DNA of 64,000 bases from Hyphomicrobiales bacterium (GTDB lineage Bacteria; Pseudomonadota; Alphaproteobacteria; Rhizobiales; Beijerinckiaceae): assembly GCA_900470095.1 (NCBI GenBank), contig UBZM01000050.1:50796-114795 (forward strand), given 5' to 3'. Within the stretch, counting starts at the first letter, position 1; every line of letters begins with the position of its first letter. Below the pieces are notes generated by a model, which was not told the origin of the DNA, searched no databases, and saw only the letters and a program-made list of their open reading frames with translations. Positions 1-7,650 of this stretch are shown piece by piece. The position numbers and the translations under genes are program-made.

Positions 1-2
1 TG

Positions 3-737
3 ACCGCGGCCGGGCAGGCGCGCGAGGGCAGCGAGCGGGCCGAGATCGCCTCCAGCCGCGCCGCCGACCATGTCACCAGCGTGGCCGCGAATGCCGAGAA
101 CATCTCCAGCGCCGGGCACGAGATCGCCGCGCGCGTGGCGGCCTCGGTCAGCACTGCCGCCGACGTGATCGCGGAAGCTGACCAGACCGACCTCGCCATC
201 GCGCAGCTGGCGGAGGCGACGAACCAGATCGACCACGTCTCGACTCTGATCAGCGAGATCGCCCGCCAGACCAATCTGCTGGCACTCAACGCCACGATCG
301 AGGCAGCCCGCGCCGGCCAGGCCGGCCGCGGCTTTTCAGTCGTCGCCTCCGAGGTCAAGTCGCTGGCCGCGCAAACGAGCGGCGCGACCAGCGAGATCGG
401 CCGCCAGATCGAGGCGATCCAGCTGGCGAGCCAGCGCTGCATCGAGGCACTCCAGAGCATCCGGAGCCGGATGCTGGACACGCAGACGATCGGCGAGGGC
501 GTCTCCGACCGGATCGCCGGGCAGAGCCGCTCGACCGCGCAGATCGCGCTGACCATCCGGGCGGCGGCCCACGATGCGCAGGGCGTGCTGGCCAGCGCCA
601 GGGCCGTGCGCGAGGCGGCCGACCTGTCCAATACCAGCGCGGTTGATGTGATGGCGCTGGCCCGCGATCTCGATGACGAGGCAAGGCGGATCAGGAGCCA
701 GGTCGGCGAGTTCTTCGGGACGCTGGACGCTGCTTGA
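3..737 (+). CDS. Methyl-accepting chemotaxis protein, C-terminal part (5' truncated by window edge)
   Basis: The reading frame is open from the window edge, so the N-terminal sensor and any membrane segments lie outside. What remains is the cytoplasmic signalling coiled coil of a chemoreceptor. It carries the highly conserved hairpin tip (ARQTNLLALNATIEAARAG near nt 260-317, then GRGFSVVASEVKSLA), which contacts CheA and CheW. The remainder is Ala-, Gln- and Ser-rich heptad sequence typical of the methylation helices. No CheB/CheR-binding pentapeptide is visible at the C-terminus, which ends GEFFGTLDAA. A GTG at 81 is an internal codon, not a start. The ligand cannot be inferred from this part. 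No other chemotaxis gene follows, so this is probably an orphan receptor gene. Confidence 0.92.
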   Translation, partial: TAAGQAREGSERAEIASSRAADHVTSVAANAENISSAGHEIAARVAASVSTAADVIAEADQTDLAIAQLAEATNQIDHVSTLISEIARQTNLLALNATIEAARAGQAGRGFSVVASEVKSLAAQTSGATSEIGRQIEAIQLASQRCIEALQSIRSRMLDTQTIGEGVSDRIAGQSRSTAQIALTIRAAAHDAQGVLASARAVREAADLSNTSAVDVMALARDLDDEARRIRSQVGEFFGTLDAA

Positions 738-981
738 CGGATGGTGCCCCTCCGGGGCGAGCCGGAACAACCGGCTGCGCCCGTCGTTGATGAACAGGTG
801 CAGCTTCGGAAGCGTCGATCGCTTCCTGTCACGGCGGCTGTCCGGCGACACGCGCGCGAGGCAGATGGCTTTGCGCTCTGCCGCAATCCAGCCGCGATTG
901 GTTCACCCGCCATTCAACCGGCCGGCGCGAACCTGTCCTCATCTTCGGGAGGAGGAGAGCCCGATAAAAGGAGATCCGATC

Positions 982-1407
982 ATGATGTCTCTCAGGAAAA
1001 CCGCCATCATCGCGCTGGCTTCCGCGAGCGTGGTCTCGGCAGGCTCGGCTGTGCCGGCCTTCGCTGGCGAAGCGCGTCCGGTCGTGGATGCGTCGCGGCT
1101 GGACAAGGCAGCGGCGGAATATTCGCAATATCGCTACCGCGGGTATCGCGGTGGCTATCGTGGCTACCGGAGCGGCTGGTATGGCGGCCGTGGCGCTGCC
1201 GTAGCGGGCGCCGTTGGCCTTGGAATTCTGGGTGCCGCAGCGATAGCCGCGAACCGCCGCGCCTATGCTGACCCCTACTATTACGACAATGGCTACTATG
1301 CCGCGCCGGTCTATGCAGCACCGGTCTATGGCGGGCCGGTCTATGCCGCGCCGGTCTATGGCAGGCGCTATTATGCCCCGACTTACGACTACCGCGACGA
1401 TCGCTGA
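982..1407 (+). CDS. Gly/Tyr/Arg-rich exported protein of unknown function
   Basis: This 141-residue protein starts at ATG 982, eight bases after the AAAAGGAG ribosome site at 966-973. Upstream in-frame codons have no such site. A Sec signal peptide is clear (MMSLRKTAIIALASASVVS followed by a small-residue stretch and AFA cleavage near residue 28). The mature part has GYRGGYRGYRSG-type repeats, a hydrophobic glycine/alanine segment (AAVAGAVGLGILGAAAIAA) that could insert in a membrane, and a C-terminal tract of four YAAPVY/YGGPVY repeats. Such low-complexity exported proteins are common in Hyphomicrobiales and have no assigned function. A cell-envelope or surface role is my inference. A hairpin follows the stop codon. 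Confidence 0.75.
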   Translation: MMSLRKTAIIALASASVVSAGSAVPAFAGEARPVVDASRLDKAAAEYSQYRYRGYRGGYRGYRSGWYGGRGAAVAGAVGLGILGAAAIAANRRAYADPYYYDNGYYAAPVYAAPVYGGPVYAAPVYGRRYYAPTYDYRDDR

Positions 1408-1427
1408 AGTCTGATCACGGTTCCCGG

Positions 1428-1456
1428 TCCCGCGCGCGCGTTTCAGGCGCGCGGGA
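1428..1456 (+). terminator. GC-rich hairpin after the Gly/Tyr-rich gene
   Basis: A perfect 10-bp stem (TCCCGCGCGC at 1428-1437 with GCGCGCGGGA at 1447-1456) encloses a 9-nt loop. It begins about 20 bases after the stop codon. No T-tract follows, so it may be a Rho-assisted or weak terminator, or an mRNA 3' stabiliser. Confidence 0.5.
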
Positions 1457-1823
1457 CATCCGGCAGCCTCGGATTGTCTTACGACAGCCGTGCTGCTCCG
1501 TGCACATGCGACACCTGGCACATGACTAGCCTGTCGAGAAGACCGCCGGGAATCCTCACGGCTCGAGATCGGGTCTTGAACAGATTGATCCGGAACGACC
1601 GCTTCCGGGCGATGACCCGGAGTTACCTCTTGGCGTCTTGATGAGGAAGAGCCGGACAATGGTGACCTTGAGGCCGCTCCTATTGCCGTGTAATGCGGGC
1701 TCGTCATGATGTTCACCTCGACGTTCTTTCCCCTGATCTGAACGGCCCCAGCCGTCCGGCGCTTTTGCGCCGATCAGATCAAAACGGCTTCGCTGATGCG
1801 CTAGCCGAGCGGAGAGACGCGCA
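1457..1823. other. Intergenic stretch, no gene seen
   Basis: This roughly 370-bp stretch separates the Gly/Tyr-rich gene from the dioxygenase gene. Short open frames exist on both strands but lack plausible starts, ribosome sites or recognisable protein sequence. It presumably holds the promoter of the dioxygenase gene; I cannot point to a convincing -35/-10 pair. Confidence 0.4.
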
Positions 1824-2615
1824 ATGCCCCATAATGCGCAGATTGGCCTGACATCCCGTCGGGTCCAGAGCTTCATCGACGACGGATTCGTCAAAATCGA
1901 GAACGCCTTCAGTGCCGACCTTGCAAGGCAATGCAGGGATGAATTGTGGGCGGATATCGGCTTGTCACCCAGCCAACCGGAAGGCTGGACGAGACCCGTC
2001 ATCCGGGTGAGCTCGAAATCCTCGCCCCCTTTCATCCAGGCGGCCAATACGCTGCTCCTCCAAAGAGCCTTCGATCAGCTCGTCGGCGCAGGGCGTTGGA
2101 TTGCCCCCAAGGGGCTTGGGACCTTCCCGATCCGGTTCCCCTCGGCGCAAGCCCCGGGGGACGATGGCTGGCATGTGGATGTGAGCTTTGGCCTGGACAA
2201 TCCGGATTTCATGGAATGGCGAGCCAATGTAAGGAGCAGCGGACGAGCCCTGCTCATGCTTTTCCTGCTATCGGATGTCGGGCTCGACGATGCTCCCACG
2301 AGAATTCGCCGGGGCTCGCATGCCATGATCGCCCGGGAGCTTCTGCCCTATGGCGAGGCGGGAGCCACACTCCGGCAGCTCTCTGCGAACGGCTACGCCT
2401 CGACCGCGGATTGTGCGGTCGAAATCGCAACCGGAACGGCGGGCACGGTCTACCTGTGCCACCCGTTCCTGGTCCATGCGGCACAACCCCATTGCGGCCA
2501 GCATCCGCGATTCATGGCGCAGCCGCCGCTGTTGCCACGGAGCGAGTTTGATCCGTCCTTGCCTCCCTCGCCCGTTCAGATCGCCATCCGTCAAGCGTGC
2601 GGGTTGACCTTCTGA
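1824..2615 (+). CDS. Phytanoyl-CoA dioxygenase (PhyH) family protein
   Basis: This 263-residue protein fits the PhyH family of Fe(II)/2-oxoglutarate-dependent oxygenases. The iron-binding facial triad is visible as WHVD (His117, Asp119) and a distal His218 in HPFLVH. Arg229 in HPRF is suitable for binding the 2-oxoglutarate carboxylate. The segment between them (FLLSDVGLDDAPTRIRRGSH) matches the family pattern in which the metal site is followed by a strand and the phrase 'trirrGSH'. Members hydroxylate or halogenate diverse small molecules, and the substrate here is unknown. The gene is followed by a strong hairpin and is probably monocistronic. Family assignment is firm; specificity is not. 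Confidence 0.85.
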   Translation: MPHNAQIGLTSRRVQSFIDDGFVKIENAFSADLARQCRDELWADIGLSPSQPEGWTRPVIRVSSKSSPPFIQAANTLLLQRAFDQLVGAGRWIAPKGLGTFPIRFPSAQAPGDDGWHVDVSFGLDNPDFMEWRANVRSSGRALLMLFLLSDVGLDDAPTRIRRGSHAMIARELLPYGEAGATLRQLSANGYASTADCAVEIATGTAGTVYLCHPFLVHAAQPHCGQHPRFMAQPPLLPRSEFDPSLPPSPVQIAIRQACGLTF

Positions 2616-2619
2616 TCCT

Positions 2620-2652
2620 GGCGTCCGGGGCCATGCTGCGGCTCCGGACGCC
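2620..2652 (+). terminator. Terminator-like hairpin after the PhyH gene
   Basis: A 9-bp perfect stem (GGCGTCCGG at 2620-2628 with CCGGACGCC at 2644-2652) can be extended inward by a GCC/GGC pairing. It lies five bases after the stop codon. It lacks a T-run. Confidence 0.55.
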
Positions 2653-2895
2653 TATCCCAGCCTTGGCAGCCTCCGGCGCTTCCCGAAGCGGACGCCCGTA
2701 GCGTCCGGCAAGCGTCGGGAGCGGAAATCGGCGTCCGACCAGATTGTGGACATCCGTTCGAAGCCCCGCGCGACTATGCTGCCGGCGAGGGCAGGGGGCC
2801 ACATCGCCCGCGTCCCCTGGATGCGTCGAACAACGCCTTGCCATCACGCGATTGCCGCTCAACCCTTCCGGACAGGTTTTGAACTGAGGCGTCCC

Positions 2896-3687
2896 ATGGC
2901 CGAGAATGTCCATCCCCTTGACGGGGCGCATCTGGCCCGGATCGAGCCCGAGGACCGCCTCGTGGTGCTTGCCCGGACGCTACAAGCGGATCCCGGAGCG
3001 GAAGCCGAACTCAAGCACCGCGTCGTCGACTGGGCGCGCTTTGGGGAAACATGTCTCGGGCAGGCGCTCTATCGCCATCGCTCCGTCTTTCGGAACGCTT
3101 CCGATGCGGCTGTGTGGAGCCATCTGGAGCTGAGCTACTTCCAAGACATCGTTCCTGCCGACGCCATTCACGAGCTCGTGGTCAAGCAGCAACCGCCGGA
3201 GGTCCAATTGCTGCGCGCGGAGATTCTCCTGACCACCCCCTCGGCCTTCGTCATGCCGCGAAACTGGCAGGGCTCGGCCGATCGGCCCGAACGGCAGGCA
3301 TCGCTGGAATATATCGAGGTGCACTCTCCCTCTCTCGGCGAATACAGGGAGATCATGCGCAACTATATCGGACCGGCCGCTGCGAAGCTCGTCCAGGCGA
3401 ACAGGATCGGGACGTTCAGGACCATGGAGACGGCGGCTGTGCTCTACCGTGACCCAGCGCTGAGGATCGACTGGAACCAGATTCATCTCTGCGAAGTGGA
3501 AGCCGACGGCTTCAACGGGTTCGGCCAGGCGTTCGATGCCGCGCTCCGCGAGGTTTCGCCGGATGGCGGCTTTCCGGCCGTCTTTGCCGGCCTCGACCGC
3601 ATGCGCTCGATCCCGCGCTGGACCTTCAACGATCCCGTGGTGGAGGCGGATGCTGCGCTCGGGCGGGTAGGCAGGGCGGAGCCATGA
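2896..3687 (+). CDS. Conserved hypothetical protein (263 aa)
   Basis: I do not recognise this family. The most likely start is ATG 2896 (MAENVHPLDGAHL), preceded by a short GAGG-containing stretch at about 10 bases; the frame stays open further upstream to 2746 but that part reads as non-coding. The protein is soluble, with no signal peptide or membrane segment. It mixes acidic and aromatic residues (HSPSLGEYREIMRNYIGPAA; EVEADGFNGFGQAFDAAL). The EYREIM...IGPAAAKL phrase and the closing 'fnDPVVEADAALGRVG' are loosely like ferredoxin-like (NIPSNAP/Dabb) stress proteins, but this is too weak to name. It stands between the PhyH gene and the convergent accD, with about 145 bp to the latter. Confidence 0.6.
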   Translation: MAENVHPLDGAHLARIEPEDRLVVLARTLQADPGAEAELKHRVVDWARFGETCLGQALYRHRSVFRNASDAAVWSHLELSYFQDIVPADAIHELVVKQQPPEVQLLRAEILLTTPSAFVMPRNWQGSADRPERQASLEYIEVHSPSLGEYREIMRNYIGPAAAKLVQANRIGTFRTMETAAVLYRDPALRIDWNQIHLCEVEADGFNGFGQAFDAALREVSPDGGFPAVFAGLDRMRSIPRWTFNDPVVEADAALGRVGRAEP

Positions 3688-3832
3688 GCGGAGGGGTGGG
3701 GGCGGCCCGGAACACGCGCGCGGCGGCTGTGCCCAATGCCGCATCCCAACCGCCCGCAAAGGGAGCGCCGTGGACTGTCGAGCCTTGCCTCCCCATAACG
3801 TGGCGGGCGAAGCGAGCGATCGAGGCTGACGC

Positions 3833-4750
3833 CTACTTGGCGGCGGCCGCCAAGATGGGTTTTTTCACGACGGAGGCGGCTTTGGCAGCCGGTCTGCGGG
3901 TCAGCAAGCCGCAGAGCCTCGCGAGCGTGGCGCGCATGTCGGCTCTGGGCACGACCATATCGACCATGCCGTGCTCCTTGAGGTATTCGGCCCTCTGGAA
4001 GCCCTCCGGCAGCTTTTCTCGGATCGTCTGCTCGATGACCCGCTGTCCCGCGAAGCCTATGAGGGCGCCAGGCTCCGCGAGATGCACATCCCCCAGCATT
4101 GCATAGGAAGCCGTGATGCCGCCGGTCGTCGGGTCCGTCAGCACCACGAGATATGGCAATTTTGCCGCCCGCAAACGCCGCACGGCCACGGTGGTGCGGG
4201 GCATCTGCATCAAGGACAGCACCCCTTCCTGCATGCGCATCCCGCCGCCGCACGCGAACAGGATCAAAGGCGTGCGGTGCGCGATGGCGGCTTCTGCTGC
4301 TGTGATGATGGCTTCACCGGCCGCCATGCCATGCGAGCCGGTCATGAAATGGAAGTCCTGGACCGCTACCGTGACAGGAATGCCCTCGAGTGTGCCGCGG
4401 GCCACTTTGACGGCGTCCTGCAGCCCGGTCATCGCTCTCGCCTCCTTGAGGCGGTCCACATAGCGCTTCTTGTCGCGGAAGCGCAGCGGATCAACCGGCA
4501 CGTCTGGGAGGGGCACATCCTCCTGGGAGCCCAGATCGAGCGTGATCGACAGGCGTTGCGCTGCCGTGATGCGCAGATGGTGTTTCGAGCCCGGAATCAC
4601 CCATAGGTTGGCCTCGACATCTTTCTGGAAGACGAGCTCGCCGGTTTCCGGGCACTTGATCCAGAGATTTTCGGAGGTTTGCCTCCGCAGAAGAGTGCGG
4701 ACCTTTGGACGCACCACCGCGGTGATCCAATTCATCGGCGTTTCCATCAT
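3833..4750 (-). CDS. accD: Acetyl-CoA carboxylase carboxyltransferase subunit beta
   Basis: The product is the beta subunit of the carboxyltransferase that, with AccA, moves the carboxyl group from biotin to acetyl-CoA to make malonyl-CoA. The N-terminus NWITAVVRPK and LWIKCPETGELVFQKDVEAN are typical of alphaproteobacterial AccD, where only one of the four zinc-ribbon cysteines of the E. coli protein remains. The crotonase-fold core is intact: HFMTGSHGMAAGEAI, ACGGGMRMQEGVLSLMQMPR and LTDPTTGGITASYAMLGDVH. The annotated start is ATG 4750. The third in-frame ATG at 4735 (MNWIT) matches the start of rhizobial homologues and is a good alternative, whereas the TTG at 4762 has its GGAG too close. 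The gene stands alone, away from the trpBA-accD-folC order usual in Rhizobiales, so it may be a second copy. Confidence 0.9.
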   Translation of the reverse strand: MMETPMNWITAVVRPKVRTLLRRQTSENLWIKCPETGELVFQKDVEANLWVIPGSKHHLRITAAQRLSITLDLGSQEDVPLPDVPVDPLRFRDKKRYVDRLKEARAMTGLQDAVKVARGTLEGIPVTVAVQDFHFMTGSHGMAAGEAIITAAEAAIAHRTPLILFACGGGMRMQEGVLSLMQMPRTTVAVRRLRAAKLPYLVVLTDPTTGGITASYAMLGDVHLAEPGALIGFAGQRVIEQTIREKLPEGFQRAEYLKEHGMVDMVVPRADMRATLARLCGLLTRRPAAKAASVVKKPILAAAAK

Positions 4751-4863
4751 GGGCGTTCGCAACTCCGCTGCGCAGGTCGGCCATTGGAGCCTACCCCGAA
4801 AAGAGCTGAGCGGGTTCAGTGGGCTGTGACTCCGTCAGGTTGCGAGACTTGATGGAGGCGACG

Positions 4864-5082
4864 ATGCCCTGGATCGAGACCGCTCGGCGCGATTATGCAC
4901 GGCGAGGGATGCGCTATTCAAGCGATCTGAGCGATCGGGATTCGCTTGCTCGGCCGTGCCGCAGGCTCGCAAAGGACGTCGAGAGAATCATCGCCAGTGC
5001 CGAGGCCGGGACCCTCGTCGCAACTCTCGGGCTCCTCACTCGCCCGCCTCGCAAGGTATCGCTATCCCTCGTAGAGTTTTGA
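4864..5082 (+). pseudogene. Internally deleted IS5-family transposase
   Basis: The first 25 codons (MPWIETARRDYARRGMRYSS...) are the N-terminus of an IS5-family transposase. They run directly into RRLAKDVERIIASAEAG... and a hydrophobic tail, which is the C-terminus of the same family. The whole DDE catalytic core is missing, so the product cannot transpose. Both flanks carry short GACTC-containing sequences in inverted orientation (4828-4832 and 5081-5085), perhaps what is left of the terminal inverted repeats. The element looks like a deletion derivative that could be moved in trans, or simply a decayed copy. Confidence 0.7.
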
Positions 5083-5101
5083 GTCAGGCACTTGGATCAT
5101 C

Positions 5102-5192
5102 GGGCCGGATATCGCGTCCGGTCCAATGATCTAACCGTCTGTGTTTGCATCGCCTTTCCCGAACGCCGCAATCGGCTTTTCGGGCCGATGCT
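5102..5192. repeat. Structured intergenic repeat, copy A
   Basis: This segment is about 85% identical by eye to 25958-26050. It consists of a hairpin (GGCCGGAT...GTCCGGTCC), a shared linker (AATGATCTAACC.TTTGTGTTTGCATCG) and a second hairpin whose right arm is TTCGGGCCGATGC. It lies between the IS5 remnant and the stop codon of the kpsF-like gene. It resembles the mosaic palindromic RIME elements of rhizobia. Copy A carries wobble or mismatch changes in both stems. Confidence 0.7.
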
Positions 5193-5795
5193 TTAGACGT
5201 TGTCCAAACGGGCCTTGGCGCCAAGGTAACCCCCATGGTGCCGGAGGCCATAGTCCTTTCGCGTGAAGCCGCGCCGCTCCATGACGATCAGCGCAAGGGC
5301 ATCCGCAATTGCCGACATCACTGCAATGCTTGCAGTCGGGGTAAGTCCCAAGGGACAGGGCTCTGCGATCTGTCCCATGTCGATGATGATATCGCTGACA
5401 AGACGAAGATCGGACTGAGGATGCGAGGTAACGGCAATGACCTTGTGAGGTCCCAGATGCCGGGACAGTTCGACCATCTCAACCACTTCCCGCGTTTTTC
5501 CTGAAGTGGAGAATGCGAACAGGCAATCCCCTGGGCCGACGACGCCCAGATCGCCATGTGCGGCCTCGCCCGGGTGCACAAAGACCGCTGGCGTCCCGGT
5601 CGAACAGAGGACGGCTGCAAAACGATTTGCTGAAAAACCAGCTTTCCCCATGCCGGTGACGATCACCTTGCCGCGACAGGCTTCTATGGCCTCAATCGCA
5701 GCATCGAAGGCCGAATTGACCTCCACGGCCGCGATGGCCGCCGCTTCGGAGCGCAATATTTGCTGCGCTCGTTCTTGGATATGGGTCATTTCCAC
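5193..5795 (-). CDS. SIS-domain sugar-phosphate isomerase, KpsF/GutQ type without CBS domains
   Basis: This 200-residue protein matches the SIS half of arabinose-5-phosphate isomerases (KdsD/KpsF/GutQ), which interconvert ribulose-5-P and arabinose-5-P for KDO synthesis. Visible signatures are VTGMGKAGFSANRFAAVLCS, FVHPGEAAHGDLG, FAFSTSGKTREVVEM and GLTPTASIAVMSAIADALAL. The ending RHHGGYLGAKARLDNV corresponds to the FHPGGxLG phrase that precedes the two CBS domains in the usual ~325-residue enzyme, so the CBS pair is absent rather than frameshifted. Start is GTG 5795, placed 9 bases after GGAGG; ATG 5789 is an alternative with poor spacing. The enzyme could instead act on another phosphosugar. 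Confidence 0.85.
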   Translation of the reverse strand: MEMTHIQERAQQILRSEAAAIAAVEVNSAFDAAIEAIEACRGKVIVTGMGKAGFSANRFAAVLCSTGTPAVFVHPGEAAHGDLGVVGPGDCLFAFSTSGKTREVVEMVELSRHLGPHKVIAVTSHPQSDLRLVSDIIIDMGQIAEPCPLGLTPTASIAVMSAIADALALIVMERRGFTRKDYGLRHHGGYLGAKARLDNV

Positions 5796-5975
5796 GTCCC
5801 GATACCTCCAAAATTACTTCATGCTTCGTCGCCGAAAGGTCCGCAACGGGGCGATACCGTTGATAAGGTCGGTCGTGAAATCGCCTCCGGCGCCAAGCGG
5901 ATGTGGCGGAGCGGTGGTTTTGCTGGAGGCCGGGAGTGGGCCGACGCGTTGTTGTCGGCCCACAGATTCGATCGT

Positions 5976-6593
5976 CTACTGCTTCGGCAAGACGAACTCG
6001 ACGCGTCGGTTCAGAGCACGCCCTTCGGGATTGTCCGCTCCGGTTTTGAGCGTATTGGGTTCGATCGGACGACTATCACCGAGCGCTTTGACCGAAAGCC
6101 GCGCTTGATCTGCTCCGTGTCTCGCAAGCCATTGCGCGACGACCTGAGCCCGTCGAAGGGACAGGTCCTGATTATACCGAGCTGACCCCTTTGAATCGGT
6201 ATGCCCCTCGATGACGATCGTGCCGGCGGGGGCAGATGCGATGAGACGCGCGATATCAGTGAGTGTCGGTTCGGCAGCCGACTTGATGTCGGCCTTGTCG
6301 AAATCGAACAGGATATCGCCCGTCATCGACATCCTGACGGTCGTCGCATCTTGTCGTACGGAAAGACCACCGTGCCGGGCGGCAAGTCCGCCGGCTTTCG
6401 CCGACAGATCGGATACCGCGCTGTTCAAGTCGGAGGGGAGGCCCTTCAGATCCAGAGCCGTGGCCTTAAGATCCAGAACCGTGGCTTTGAGATCTCGTAT
6501 TTCGCGATGGTAAGGTGGCTCTTGGGCAAACGAGCCGCTTGTCGCTGCCAGAAACACGATGATCGCGATGGCGGACTTGGTAGCACAGGCCAT
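5976..6593 (-). CDS. OmpA-family protein
   Basis: A 205-residue exported protein with a signal peptide (MACATKSAIAIIVFLAATSG, cleavage near SFA-QE), a short heptad stretch of repeated DLKAT(V/A)LDLK units at residues 34-62 likely to form a coiled coil, and a C-terminal OmpA/MotB peptidoglycan-binding domain from about residue 88. The domain shows GDILFDFDKADIKSAAEPTL, VIEGHTDSKGS and the closing NRRVEFVL. It probably anchors something to peptidoglycan. Start is ATG 6593, two bases after the stop of the upstream gene, so translation is likely coupled and the two proteins may act together. The coiled coil resembles a miniature Lpp-like spacer. Confidence 0.85.
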   Translation of the reverse strand: MACATKSAIAIIVFLAATSGSFAQEPPYHREIRDLKATVLDLKATALDLKGLPSDLNSAVSDLSAKAGGLAARHGGLSVRQDATTVRMSMTGDILFDFDKADIKSAAEPTLTDIARLIASAPAGTIVIEGHTDSKGSARYNQDLSLRRAQVVAQWLARHGADQARLSVKALGDSRPIEPNTLKTGADNPEGRALNRRVEFVLPKQ

Positions 6594-6595
6594 GG

Positions 6596-7096
6596 CTATC
6601 GGTCGGTGATTTTGATCGCGTCGAGTGTCTCGACACCCGGGATCGTCAGCGACACGTCCGTGACGTCCTTCGGTGGAGCAGGGAATCTGCCATGCCATGA
6701 GCCCGCGATCGGAGAATCCTTGTTGGCCTTGATGACCAGGTTAGGATTTGTCAGAGGCTTATCATTGCTATCTGTCAGAAGCAGGTATTTCTTCTTGCCG
6801 GCAAGAACATAGAAGCTGTTTTCATAGGTGTCCTTGCTGATCGAATCATAGAGTCGTTCCAGCTTGTTCGTGGCGATTGGCTTGAAGCGAAGCTTGATCG
6901 TAAGGACATCGCCGGATCGGACAGCTTCGACGACTTGGGCTTCCGCAGCCCCGCCATCGGTCAAGCCAGTGGCCAAGGGGGCGACAGTAGTGGCCTCGGC
7001 TTGAGTTTGGGCAAATGCCGCTTGATCTAATCCAGCTGTGGCCAGGAAGGCACCAAGGGCACAAGCGGTCATGGCAATTCTGGTCACCTTTACCAT
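6596..7096 (-). CDS. Exported protein of unknown function, coupled to the OmpA-like gene
   Basis: This 166-residue protein starts at ATG 7096 after a GAGG ribosome site. A Sec signal peptide covers MVKVTRIAMTACALGAFLATAG...AFA. The mature part reads as a compact beta-rich domain (VVEAVRSGDVLTIKLRFKP, NSFYVLAGKKKYLLLTDS, GSWHGRFPAPPKDVTDVSL, IPGVETLDAIKI). The sequence pattern is that of an immunoglobulin-like or DUF4352-like exported domain, but I cannot name a family. It is the first gene of a two-gene operon with the OmpA-family protein (2-bp gap), which suggests a shared job in the periplasm. Confidence 0.75.
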   Translation of the reverse strand: MVKVTRIAMTACALGAFLATAGLDQAAFAQTQAEATTVAPLATGLTDGGAAEAQVVEAVRSGDVLTIKLRFKPIATNKLERLYDSISKDTYENSFYVLAGKKKYLLLTDSNDKPLTNPNLVIKANKDSPIAGSWHGRFPAPPKDVTDVSLTIPGVETLDAIKITDR

Positions 7097-7650
7097 GTCA
7101 ATCCTCTTTACTTTCAAAATGGCAGGCAGGGCGTACGAATCACAATACGAATCTCCAATAGCCTGCCGTCGTGAGGGCAATGTGGCTGCCTCCTCAGATT
7201 CCCACGACGCTGCCGCGGACACGTGGGCGGCCAGGACGAGGCCCGCCTTGGGATTCAGGCAGTCTGAACGCCTAAATGCGCGAACGCGAAGAAGACCAAT
7301 GGTTGGATCTCGCCGGCCGGCTCGACTCCGAGGCGGCATGCCCTCGGGCGGCGAGGGCGATTGGCAAGGCCACCAGCAGGGACGTGCGATCCCATGGCGG
7401 CCCGCGAGGTGCCAGACCACGACGTCCCGAGCAGCCGCTACGCGGCCCCCCGAAACACCCGACCGAGCTCAAGGGCTGGCTTGGATGGAAGGCTGCCGCT
7501 AAGGGGGCGAGCCCAATGCCGCGATGACCAACGACGCCACAGCGTCCACTCGCAAGGCGCGTTCGCCTTTGGCGCCAATCGCGCCGCGCCGTCGCACCCG
7601 GTCGAGCCGCAAGATCGAATCCAGCGGCAACGACCGGTCGGCAAGACTGT
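7097..7650. other. Intergenic stretch, no gene supported
   Basis: About 550 bp between the exported-protein gene and the M20 peptidase gene. Open frames on both strands are Arg/Pro/Ser-rich out-of-frame readings without credible starts or recognisable motifs. It should contain the promoter of the OmpA pair, near the 7096 end. Confidence 0.4.
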
